From Pseudomonas sp. R-28-1W-6 (lineage in GTDB: Bacteria > Pseudomonadota > Gammaproteobacteria > Pseudomonadales > Pseudomonadaceae): 64,000 nt of DNA. Location: assembly GCF_009799925.1 (NCBI RefSeq), contig NZ_WELK01000009.1, positions 62,001-126,000 of the forward strand, given 5' to 3'. How positions within the stretch are numbered: the stretch's first letter is position 1; every line of letters starts with the position of its first letter. A program made the position numbers and the translations under genes. Positions 26,945-35,378 of this stretch are shown here, piece after piece. Below the pieces are notes generated by a model, which was not told the DNA's origin, did no database searches, and saw only the letters and a program-made list of their open reading frames with translations.

Positions 26945-26956
26945 GTTTCCTCCGGG

Positions 26957-27032
26957 GTATAACGTTTGGTTAAGGGGCCGGCTTTAGCCGGTCCCAGTGA
27001 GCGAAGCGAACGGTTTGAACCTATTGTTATAC
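26957..27032 (-). repeat. attC 11
   Basis: 76 bp, minus strand from GTATAAC to GTTATAC, CCGGCTAAAGCCGG centre. R'' and R' are exact mirror images. Confidence 0.95.
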
Positions 27033-27464
27033 CTGCTCTGAGTGGTTGATAACGCTGAGTCGAATGATAAAAATAACTATAAGTGATGTGTACGAGGAAA
27101 TAAGAGGGCCGAAGCCGATAATTATTGCTGAAAGTGGTCGCTCCATTATTTGTTCTATTGATTTGTGGATGCCGAACATACTGGTGATTATGAGTAATGC
27201 AATAGTTCCTGCTGCAATTCCCATGTATACGTGGAATGGTGCTCCGTATTGAGTGTAATCTTCTAGGTTCAGCGCGATGCACCATGAGCAATAAATCCCA
27301 TAACCTGCGAGTGGTATAAATAAAGCTAAGCCGGGAGCTTCAGGTATCCCCATGAGAAGATATAGCGAGGCAGGGATATAGGTTAAGCTTGTTGGGGTTA
27401 TAAGCGCTATTGAAGCGGCGAATAATATCCACATTGCATATTGTTTCAATGTATTCCTTCTCAC
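27027..27464 (-). CDS. Cassette gene: four-helix membrane protein of unknown function
   Basis: 145 residues with four hydrophobic segments (YAMWILFAASIALITPTSL, PGLALFIPLAGYGIYCSWCI, YMGIAAGTIALLIITSMFGI, AIIIGFGPLISSYTSLIVIFII). Short polar loops and no catalytic motif. Stop from the attC core. Unknown function; topology is clear. Confidence 0.75.
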   Translation of the reverse strand: MRRNTLKQYAMWILFAASIALITPTSLTYIPASLYLLMGIPEAPGLALFIPLAGYGIYCSWCIALNLEDYTQYGAPFHVYMGIAAGTIALLIITSMFGIHKSIEQIMERPLSAIIIGFGPLISSYTSLIVIFIIRLSVINHSEQV

Positions 27465-27489
27465 TTCATAGCTCCTGTGCGCGAACTAC

Positions 27490-27566
27490 GTATAACGTTT
27501 GGTTAAGGGGCCGGCTTTAGCCGGTCCCGAGTGAGCGGAGCGAACGGCTTGAACCAGTTGTTAGCA
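27490..27566 (-). repeat. attC 12
   Basis: 77 bp, minus strand from TGCTAAC to GTTATAC, CCGGCTAAAGCCGG centre; plus-strand arm GCGGAGC variant. Confidence 0.95.
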
Positions 27567-27578
27567 GCCCTAACGTGC

Positions 27579-27833
27579 TTAGAGAAAATATAGTGATCCG
27601 ATTAGCGCAGCCATCAAAATTGAATAGATTAATGCGTTTTTGCAGTGCCGCTCGCCGCCTGGGAATTTTTTTGGACTTAGAAACCAAGTTGCATCATAAA
27701 AGAATATTCCCTTGGATTTTGTAAACTGCGATGCCTGAATTGCCTCTACCACGTACAAGACAAACAATGTGAAAATTGAAAGTATAAATAATACTGACAG
27801 TAAGATATTTTTTGCTTCGGGATCAATGTTCAT
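27579..27833 (-). CDS. Cassette gene: small two-helix membrane protein
   Basis: 84 residues: two hydrophobic helices (ILLSVLFILSIFTLFVLYVV and NALIYSILMAALIGSLYFL) flank a loop with FYDATWFLSPKKFPGGERHC. Function unknown. Likely real because it exactly fills one cassette between two attC sites and is oriented like the others. Confidence 0.68.
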   Translation of the reverse strand: MNIDPEAKNILLSVLFILSIFTLFVLYVVEAIQASQFTKSKGIFFYDATWFLSPKKFPGGERHCKNALIYSILMAALIGSLYFL

Positions 27834-27854
27834 TTGGCGCCGACCTAGGCGGGT

Positions 27855-27931
27855 TGCTAACGTTTGGTTAAGGGGCCGGCTTTAGCCGGTCCCGAGTGAG
27901 CGAAGCGAACGACTTGAACCACTAGTTATGT
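27855..27931 (-). repeat. attC 13
   Basis: 77 bp, minus strand from ACATAAC to GTTAGCA, CCGGCTAAAGCCGG centre. Confidence 0.95.
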
Positions 27932-28615
27932 GCCATGTTGCAAGAGATTCAATATTTCAAATTTAAAGATAAATGACGAAATAGCGATGGTGCTTAAAAG
28001 GTATGGGGCTAGTAAATCAAGGTTTTCTCGGTATTTAAAGGTAGCCTCTGACTGATATGCAAGTTCGTACCACAACAACCATAGATAGTGGCGGAGCTTC
28101 CATTTTTCCCCAAAGTTTGTTAGGGGTATATATTTTGTGAAATAGCACTGTACACCTGTTTCATCAAAGCCCGGGCTTGTGTATGAAATTGATCTTTTAA
28201 ATATCCCGCTCACGCAGTACTTAGCCTTGCTGATACCTGGCTCGTCGCGAATATAGACATCAATGGCTTTTCCCAGTAATCCTTTCGGATCATCATCTTC
28301 GTGACTGTAATACAGGATTCTGTAGTTATCTATCAGTCGCTGACTCCAATAGTTATACAGTTTTGAGTGGTGTTCTTGAGCGTATGAGTAATACCGTATT
28401 GTTAGAAAAATTATTGCAGCCAAAAATAAGTAGCTTAGTCCGACGTAATTCGTGAATTTTATTTTGAATAAGAATGTGTTGGCTTCTTCAAGAGTTGCTC
28501 CGGTTAAGTTTAAAGCCAGGAATATTATGCAAGCCATAACTAAAAGCTTCCGTTTGGATTGCAGGCCCTCATCATTGTCAATAGAAGTTCTGAAATCGCT
28601 CAACTCATCTTTCAC
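27926..28615 (-). CDS. Cassette gene: membrane protein of unknown function
   Basis: 229 residues. Two N-terminal helices (LLVMACIIFLALNLTGATL and NYVGLSYLFLAAIIFLTIRYY), a long polar middle part with YYSHEDDDPKGLLGKAIDVYIRDEP, and a C-terminal hydrophobic segment (LLAPYLLSTIAISSFIFKFEI). Not a recognised family. AT-rich; stop supplied by the attC core. Confidence 0.75.
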   Translation of the reverse strand: MKDELSDFRTSIDNDEGLQSKRKLLVMACIIFLALNLTGATLEEANTFLFKIKFTNYVGLSYLFLAAIIFLTIRYYSYAQEHHSKLYNYWSQRLIDNYRILYYSHEDDDPKGLLGKAIDVYIRDEPGISKAKYCVSGIFKRSISYTSPGFDETGVQCYFTKYIPLTNFGEKWKLRHYLWLLWYELAYQSEATFKYRENLDLLAPYLLSTIAISSFIFKFEILNLLQHGT

Positions 28616-28641
28616 AAATTTTCACCGGATAATGTAGTGGG

Positions 28642-28717
28642 GCATAACGTTTGGTTAAGGGGCGGGCTTTAGCCCGTCCAAGTGAGCGCAGCGAACGACT
28701 TGAAGCAGTTGTTAGGC
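28642..28717 (-). repeat. attC 14
   Basis: 76 bp, minus strand from GCCTAAC to GTTATGC, GGGCTTTAGCCC centre variant. It is the attC nearest the presumed attI end. Confidence 0.95.
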
Positions 28718-28915
28718 CTTTCTGGTCCGACACGGTAGCCGCCGCAACGCAGAAAGAAAAGGCTGACGCCGCCGGATTGGAAGGGGAGCGCGGTAAGTTA
28801 ATTGTTACGGTGCCCGGCATAAACCAATTCCCTTTGATAATGCCAATAACTATGGCGACCTACAGGCGACGCGGTGTTGCGATTAAAACAAATCAGAGAT
28901 GAATTTCCGGAGGCT
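28718..28915 (-). other. First cassette, no convincing gene
   Basis: Between the attC 14 R'' core and a GTTAGGC at 28922-28916 (minus). The only frame is a 71-residue minus-strand reading from 28820 (MPGTVTINLPRSPSNPAASA) that runs straight through attC 14, which is unusual for a cassette gene. It may be a gene-less cassette, a promoter cassette or a decayed one. Composition is mixed. Confidence 0.45.
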
Positions 28916-28922
28916 GCCTAAC
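28916..28922 (-). other. Possible attI-type core (array start)
   Basis: GTTAGGC on the minus strand, the same core as several attC R' sites, lies with no attC dyad next to it. It marks the likely start of the array and might be an attI or its remnant. No intI reading frame is found beside it. Confidence 0.4.
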
Positions 28923-28936
28923 TATAAATAGGCGAC

Positions 28937-28992
28937 ATGCCTACATCTGGGAATGTTCCCATATCTGGATACATGTCTCCATATGTAGGCAT
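28937..28992. other. Nested dyad region flanking the array
   Basis: ATGCCTACAT (28937-28946) and ATGTAGGCAT (28983-28992) are a perfect inverted repeat. Within it lie the imperfect palindrome GGGAATGTTCCC (28949-28960) and repeated ATCTGG motifs. It could be an attI-like region, a protein binding site or a transcription-end hairpin for the minus-strand gene ending at 29013. Confidence 0.5.
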
Positions 28993-29012
28993 CAGGTGTC
29001 TATATCTGACCA

Positions 29013-29372
29013 TCATTTTTCGATGATCCGTTCTTTCAAGCCGAGCCTGATGGCCTCGCCGTAACTGATGCGCCAGATCTTGTGGTCAACGTCCCATTTG
29101 CCGCCTGCTGCTTTGACCAGGCGTTGTAGATCCCGCTCTTCGTGGTGGATGCGCAGGGCAATCTGTTGGCGGTTTTGCTGAAGGCGGTCGGCGGTGAGGT
29201 TCAGGCCCTGAGTCGGGGCTGGTTTTGTCTCGATGATCAGTTCAACCGTGGTGTAGCTGAGCTGCTTTTCGCGGTCGAGGCGGTAGCGCACGGCAAGGAG
29301 TTGCTCGCCATAGCGTTGCACCAGGCGTTTGGTGCCGTTGCTACCGGGTTTGAGGGTTTTGACAACGTCCAT
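29013..29372 (-). CDS. Conserved protein of unknown function flanking the array
   Basis: 119 residues from the ATG at 29372, preceded by CAGGTGACG as ribosome site; an upstream Met at 29441 is less supported. The N-terminus MDVVKTLKPGSNGTKRLVQ and the C-terminal DLQRLVKAAGGKWDVDHKIW are features I recall from small proteins found widely in gammaproteobacterial mobile regions (unverified). Very basic, no membrane segment. It occupies the place where intI would be expected but bears no resemblance to a tyrosine recombinase. Confidence 0.7.
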   Translation of the reverse strand: MDVVKTLKPGSNGTKRLVQRYGEQLLAVRYRLDREKQLSYTTVELIIETKPAPTQGLNLTADRLQQNRQQIALRIHHEERDLQRLVKAAGGKWDVDHKIWRISYGEAIRLGLKERIIEK

Positions 29373-29492
29373 ATCGTCACCTGGGCAAGAAGGGCAGAGT
29401 GCCCGGTCAGCAGTCTGCCCCAATGCCGGCACATTGCTCAATATGGTGCCGGTTTTTGCGGTTTTTGCGGTGTTGGCCGTTGATGGCGCGTG

Positions 29493-31448
<1,956 letters not shown>

Positions 31449-31489
31449 GACGACATCCTGAGAGTGCGGTTTCTTGTTGATTGTAGGGT

Positions 31490-32257
31490 TCACTGGGCGG
31501 TCCAGCCGCCGTCCACGGTCCAGGCCACGCCGCGTACCTGGCTGGCGGCCTGGCTGCTAAGGAACAGCACCAGCTCGCCGAGCTGCTCGGGGGTGACGAA
31601 GTCCTGCGACGGCTGTTTCTCCGCCAGCAGCTCGCGGCGGGCGCGGTCGAAGTCGCCATCGGTGGCGCGCAGCTCGATCTGTTTCTGGATCAGCGGAGTC
31701 AGCACCCAGCCCGGGCACAGGGCGTTGCAGGTGATGTTGCTTTGCGCGGTTTCCAGCGCCACCACCTTGGTCAGGCCGACCACGCCGTGCTTGGCGGCCA
31801 CGTAGGCGGCTTTCTGCACCGAGCCGACCAGGCCGTGCACCGAGGCGATGTTGACGATCCGCCCCCAGCCGCGTTGACGCATGCCGGGCAGGGCCAGGCG
31901 GGTGGCGTGGAACACCGAGGACAGGTTGATGGCGATGATTGCGTCCCAGCGTTCCACCGGGAATTCCTCCACCGGTGCCACGTGCTGGATGCCGGCGTTG
32001 TTGACCAGGATATCGACGCCGCCGAACTGTTCCTCGGCGTAGGCGATCATCGTCGCGATTTCCTCGGGCTTGCCCACGTCGGCCAGGTGGTGGCCGGCCT
32101 TGACGCCCTTGGCTCGGACGGCGGCCAGGGCTGCGTCGACTTCGCCGAAGCCGTTGAGGATCAGGTTGGCGCCGGCCTCGGCCAGCTTGAGGGCTATGCC
32201 TAAACCGATGCCGCTGGTGGAGCCGGTGACCAGTGCTGTCTTGCCTTGCAGATTCAT
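31490..32257 (-). CDS. bdhA: 3-hydroxybutyrate dehydrogenase
   Basis: 255-residue short-chain dehydrogenase. TGSTSGIGLGIA is the NAD-binding glycine motif, NNAGIQHVAPVEEFP the second motif, and YVAAKHGV the catalytic Tyr-xxx-Lys with a preceding Ser region (NIASVHG). The NNAGIQHVAP segment and the C-terminal VRGVAWTVDGGWTAQ are typical of bacterial 3-hydroxybutyrate dehydrogenase. It oxidises 3-hydroxybutyrate to acetoacetate, feeding AacS, whose gene begins 42 bp after its stop. Confidence 0.94.
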   Translation of the reverse strand: MNLQGKTALVTGSTSGIGLGIALKLAEAGANLILNGFGEVDAALAAVRAKGVKAGHHLADVGKPEEIATMIAYAEEQFGGVDILVNNAGIQHVAPVEEFPVERWDAIIAINLSSVFHATRLALPGMRQRGWGRIVNIASVHGLVGSVQKAAYVAAKHGVVGLTKVVALETAQSNITCNALCPGWVLTPLIQKQIELRATDGDFDRARRELLAEKQPSQDFVTPEQLGELVLFLSSQAASQVRGVAWTVDGGWTAQ

Positions 32258-32339
32258 GGAATTCTCCTGTTGCGTGGGCCGCCTGGGCGACCTTGATAGG
32301 GTGGGCGCAGCCGTAGCTGGGGTTGCGCCCGCCTCAGGG

Positions 32340-33731
32340 TCAGACGATGCCGGTAGCGTAGAAGGTGCCGATCACCACGAACACTGCCAGGGTCTTGATC
32401 AGGGTGATGCCGAAAATGTCCTTATAGGCCTCGCGGTGGGTTAGGCCGGTGACCGCCAGCAGGGTGATCACCGCACCGTTGTGCGGCAGGGTGTCCATGC
32501 CGCCGGAGGCCATCGAGGCCACCCGGTGCAGCACTTCCAGCGGGATGTTGGCGGCATTGGCGGCGGCGATGAAGGTGTCGGACATGGCCGCCAAGGCGAT
32601 GCTCATGCCGCCCGAGGCCGAGCCGGTGATGCCGGCCAGCAGGGTTACGGTGACCGCCTCGTTGACCAGCGGGTTGGGGATGCTTTTCAGCGCATCGGCC
32701 AGCACCAGAAAGCCGGGCAGCGAGGCAATCACCGCGCCGAAGCCGTATTCCGAGGCGGTGTTCATCGACGCCAGCAGGGCGCCACCGACCGCGGTCCTGG
32801 TGCCTTCGGCCAGTTTGGCCTTGATCGCACGGAAGCCGCAGATCAGCACCAGCAAGATGCCCAGCAGCAGCGCGGCCTGCACCGCCCAGATGCCGGTCAG
32901 CTTGGCCACTTCACTGGTCACCGGCTGCGCCATGCCGGCCAGCTGCAGGCTGTGGGTCTTGCCGTACAGCTCGGGAATCCAGCGGGTGAACAGCAGGTTG
33001 GCCACGCCCACCAGCACCAGCGGCGACAGCGCCAACCAGGGGTTGGGCAGGGCGATGTCCTCGGCGGTTTCCGGCTCGTTGCGCAGCTCGGTGCCGTAGC
33101 CTTCGCCGCTGCGCTGGGCCTTCTTCAACTGGCGGCTGAGGTAGAGCATGCCGACGCTGAACACGAACAGGGTGCCGATCACCCCCAGCCACGGCGCCGC
33201 CCAGGAGGTGGTGCCGAAGAAGGTGGTGGGGATGATGTTCTGGATCTGCGGGGTACCGGGCAGGGCGTCCATGGTGAAGCTGAACGCGCCGAGGGCGATG
33301 GTGGCCGGGATCAGGCGCTTGGGAATATCGCTCTGGCGGAACATCTCGGCGGCGAAGGGGTACACGGCGAACACCACCACGAACAGCGATACGCCGCCGT
33401 AGGTGAGCAGGGCGCACACCAGCACGATCACCAGCATGGCCTGGCGGGTGCCGAGCAGGTGGATGGCCGCCGCGACGATGGAACGCGAGAAGCCGGACAG
33501 CTCGATCAGCTTGCCGAACACGGCGCCGAGCAGGAACACCGGGAAGTACAGCTTAATGAAGCCGACCATCTTCTCCATGAACACGCCGGTGAAGGCGGGC
33601 GCCACGGCGGACGGGTCGGTGAGCAGCACGGCGCCGAGGGCGGCGATCGGGGCGAAGAGGATGACGCTGTAGCCGCGGTAGGCGGCGAGCATCAGCAGGG
33701 CAAGGGCCGCGAGGGCGATGATTACGCTCAT
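32340..33731 (-). CDS. GntP-family permease, probable 3-hydroxybutyrate/acetoacetate uptake
   Basis: 463 residues with about twelve hydrophobic helices. KLYFPVFLLGAVFGKLIELSG and ATIALGAFSFTMDALPGTPQIQN are GntP-family signatures, as is the late GITGSASGGMSIAL and ASGGMDTLPHNGAVITLL. GntP permeases take up gluconate and other organic acids with protons. Position between a porin gene and bdhA, and the analogous P. aeruginosa cluster with PA2004, suggest a role in 3-hydroxybutyrate transport. Its leader (33786-33793 on the plus strand reads TTGTTGTT) carries an AACAACAA motif. Confidence 0.9.
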   Translation of the reverse strand: MSVIIALAALALLMLAAYRGYSVILFAPIAALGAVLLTDPSAVAPAFTGVFMEKMVGFIKLYFPVFLLGAVFGKLIELSGFSRSIVAAAIHLLGTRQAMLVIVLVCALLTYGGVSLFVVVFAVYPFAAEMFRQSDIPKRLIPATIALGAFSFTMDALPGTPQIQNIIPTTFFGTTSWAAPWLGVIGTLFVFSVGMLYLSRQLKKAQRSGEGYGTELRNEPETAEDIALPNPWLALSPLVLVGVANLLFTRWIPELYGKTHSLQLAGMAQPVTSEVAKLTGIWAVQAALLLGILLVLICGFRAIKAKLAEGTRTAVGGALLASMNTASEYGFGAVIASLPGFLVLADALKSIPNPLVNEAVTVTLLAGITGSASGGMSIALAAMSDTFIAAANAANIPLEVLHRVASMASGGMDTLPHNGAVITLLAVTGLTHREAYKDIFGITLIKTLAVFVVIGTFYATGIV

Positions 33732-33768
33732 TGAGCTATCTCCTGTACTGCGGCGTGGCGGGAGGCGC

Positions 33769-33793
33769 GGCCACGCGCAGCGATATTGTTGTT
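33769..33793 (-). promoter_or_regulatory. AACAACAA leader block of the permease gene (candidate Hfq/Crc site)
   Basis: Minus strand 33793-33786 reads AACAACAA and continues TATCGCTGCGCGTGGC. The first 24 bases match the porin leader at 35169 with three substitutions. AACAACAA fits the A-rich CA motif bound by Hfq/Crc in Pseudomonas mRNAs (established). It lies 55-62 bases before the ATG. Confidence 0.6.
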
Positions 33794-33819
33794 GGCCAGG
33801 TGGTGGGCGGTCCGGTTCA

Positions 33820-35076
33820 TTACCAGAGCGGCAGCACGTAGCTGAGGATCAGGCGGTTCTCGTCCAGGTCGTTGCCAAAGTGGCTGGAACGCAGCGTGGC
33901 GTTGCGCCATTTGACCCCGAGGTTCTTCAATGGACCGTCCTGGAACACGTAGGCGATATCGGTGTTGCGCTCCCACTCCTTGCCGTCGGGCTTGCCGACG
34001 CCCAGATCGATGTTGTCGCCGGACAGGTAGCGGGTCATGAAGGTCAGGCCGGGGATGCCGACGGCGGCGAAGTTGTAGTCGTAGCGCGCCTGCCAGGAGC
34101 GCTCCTCGGCGTTGGCGAAGTCGCCGATCTGCACAAAGTTGACCAGGAAGGCGTCGGTGCCGCCGATATAGGCGAAACCGGTGTCGCCGCTCATGTGCTG
34201 GTAGCCGAGGCCAAAGGCATGGCCGCCGAGGCCGTAGGTGAACATGGCGCCGAGCGCGCGGTTATCGACGTTGCTGCGGCCGTCGTCGTCGGAGCGGGCG
34301 AAGCGCAGATCGCTCTTCAGCGACTGGCCCGCGCCGAGCGGCAACAGGTGGGTCAGGTTGACGATGTGCTGGTCGTACAGGCGGTCGAGCTTGGCGTAGT
34401 TGTACGAGCTGCTGAGCTGGTCGCTCCACTTGTAGGCCAGGCTGGCAAAGTCGAAACGGTCGCTGCTGGCGCTGGCGACTATGCCCTTGGCGCCGCCGGT
34501 GGTCAGGCCCATGTCCTCGCTGTCCGAGGAGTCACGCTGGCTGACCTGGCGCAACTGGCCGGCATCGATGGTCAGACCGGCAATATCGGTGGAGTTCAGG
34601 TGGGCGCCGCGAAAGGTCTGTGGCTGCAGGCGCGAGTCGTTGGCCAGCACGGTGGGCAGCTTGGGCAGCAGGGTGCCGACCTTGAGCACGCTGGCGCCGG
34701 CCTTGAACTTGGCGGTTAGGCCCTGCTCGCCGTATTCGTCCTGAGCGCCGTCGACCTTCTCCTTGTCGCGCGGCAGCAGGCCGGAGCCGGCACGTTCCGG
34801 GCTGGAGTCGAGCTTGACGCCGAGCATGCCGAGGGCATCCATGCCGACGCCGATGGTGCCTTCGGTGAAGCCGGACTCGTAGCGCAGAAGGAAGCCTTGG
34901 GCCCATTCCTCCTGCTTCGACTGGCTGGCGTCGGCCTGGCGAAAATCGCGATTGAAGTAGAAGTTGCGCAGTTCCAGAGTGGCCTTGCCATCTTCGAGGA
35001 AGGCTGCCTGGCTAGGCAGGCAAACGGCACCGCCGAGGGCGGCTAGAGCGACGGCATGGCTGAGCGATTGGCTCAT
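33820..35076 (-). CDS. OprD-family outer membrane porin
   Basis: 418 residues from the ATG at 35076 (AGGAGA ten bases upstream). Signal peptide MSQSLSHAVALAALGGAVCLPSQA, then AFLEDGKATLELRNFYFNRDF, the conserved OprD opening. Eighteen-strand type repeats follow (SGFTEGTIGVGMDALGMLG, KLPTVLANDSRLQPQTFRG, DNIDLG, LRSSHFGNDLDENRLILSYVLPLW), ending in aromatic Trp for BamA recognition. OprD porins give substrate-specific uptake of small acids and amino acids. First gene of the hydroxybutyrate cluster, so it probably lets 3-hydroxybutyrate or acetoacetate across the outer membrane. Confidence 0.94.
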   Translation of the reverse strand: MSQSLSHAVALAALGGAVCLPSQAAFLEDGKATLELRNFYFNRDFRQADASQSKQEEWAQGFLLRYESGFTEGTIGVGMDALGMLGVKLDSSPERAGSGLLPRDKEKVDGAQDEYGEQGLTAKFKAGASVLKVGTLLPKLPTVLANDSRLQPQTFRGAHLNSTDIAGLTIDAGQLRQVSQRDSSDSEDMGLTTGGAKGIVASASSDRFDFASLAYKWSDQLSSSYNYAKLDRLYDQHIVNLTHLLPLGAGQSLKSDLRFARSDDDGRSNVDNRALGAMFTYGLGGHAFGLGYQHMSGDTGFAYIGGTDAFLVNFVQIGDFANAEERSWQARYDYNFAAVGIPGLTFMTRYLSGDNIDLGVGKPDGKEWERNTDIAYVFQDGPLKNLGVKWRNATLRSSHFGNDLDENRLILSYVLPLW

Positions 35077-35145
35077 CGGGTGTCTCCTGGCGCGGCGCCG
35101 TGGCGAACGAGGACGGTGCCGGGGCGTCCCAGGAGCAAAGTTCGC

Positions 35146-35169
35146 GCTACGTGCAGCGGTATTGTTGTT
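35146..35169 (-). promoter_or_regulatory. AACAACAA leader block of the porin gene (candidate Hfq/Crc site)
   Basis: Minus strand from 35169 reads AACAACAA and continues TACCGCTGCACGTAGC, matching the permease leader. It would lie about 25-45 nt into a transcript started by the sigma-54 promoter at 35203-35218. Effect on translation is inference. Confidence 0.6.
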
Positions 35170-35202
35170 ATTTCGGCTGCGGTCTGGCCGCGCAAGGCCT
35201 TT

Positions 35203-35218
35203 AGCCAGTTCCATGCCA
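35203..35218 (-). promoter_or_regulatory. Candidate sigma-54 promoter for the porin-permease-bdhA-aacS operon
   Basis: On the minus strand TGGCATGGAACTGGCT matches TGGCACG-N4-TTGCT with two substitutions. GG and GC are separated by exactly ten bases. It sits between the sigma-54 activator gene and the porin gene and points at the porin gene. Confidence 0.65.
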
Positions 35219-35280
35219 ACAACACAAGAGATTGATTTATAAGGATTTATTGGTAAAAAGACGGTGCTTTGCCAATGCCT

Positions 35281-35300
35281 CAGTCTCTCGTTGGAGACTG
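35281..35300. promoter_or_regulatory. Inverted repeat, candidate activator site
   Basis: CAGTCTC-TCGTTG-GAGACTG is a perfect seven-bp dyad about 65-85 bp upstream of the sigma-54 -24 element, a usual position for enhancer-binding activators. Which protein binds is not known; HbcR-like protein is the nearest candidate. Confidence 0.45.
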
Positions 35301-35322
35301 GCAGTATCGTTTTTCGAGCCGA

Positions 35323-35343
35323 AAGCCCAGGATTCCTGGGCTT
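35323..35343 (-). terminator. Hairpin downstream of the sigma-54 activator gene
   Basis: AAGCCCAGG (35323-35331) and CCTGGGCTT (35335-35343) form a nine-bp perfect stem with a three-base loop, 36 bp after the activator gene's stop, followed on the minus strand by TTCGGCTCG. Probably its terminator, although the T-tract is short. Confidence 0.6.
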
Positions 35344-35378
35344 CTTGGAAGGTCTCAGAATAGAGACTTGTCTATAAA

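Noticed and set aside
20753..28717. Regular repeats resembling a CRISPR array
   Set aside because: The repeats are 76-89 bp with internal dyads and integron core sites, and the intervals hold whole genes of 250-860 bp. They are attC sites.
28651..28902. Plus-strand 83-residue frame over attC 14 and the first cassette
   Set aside because: It begins inside an attC, lies opposite to every cassette gene and has no ribosome site.
29013..29372. Integrase candidate next to the array
   Set aside because: Only 119 residues, with no R-H-R-Y tyrosine recombinase motifs or IntI-specific helix.
29450..29475. GGTTTTTGCGGTTTTTGCGG repeat as plasmid-like iterons
   Set aside because: Only two short units, next to the aacS 3' end, with no replication gene.
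33769..33819. A second sigma-54 promoter between the porin and permease genes
   Set aside because: TGGCCAACAAC has no GC at the -12 distance.
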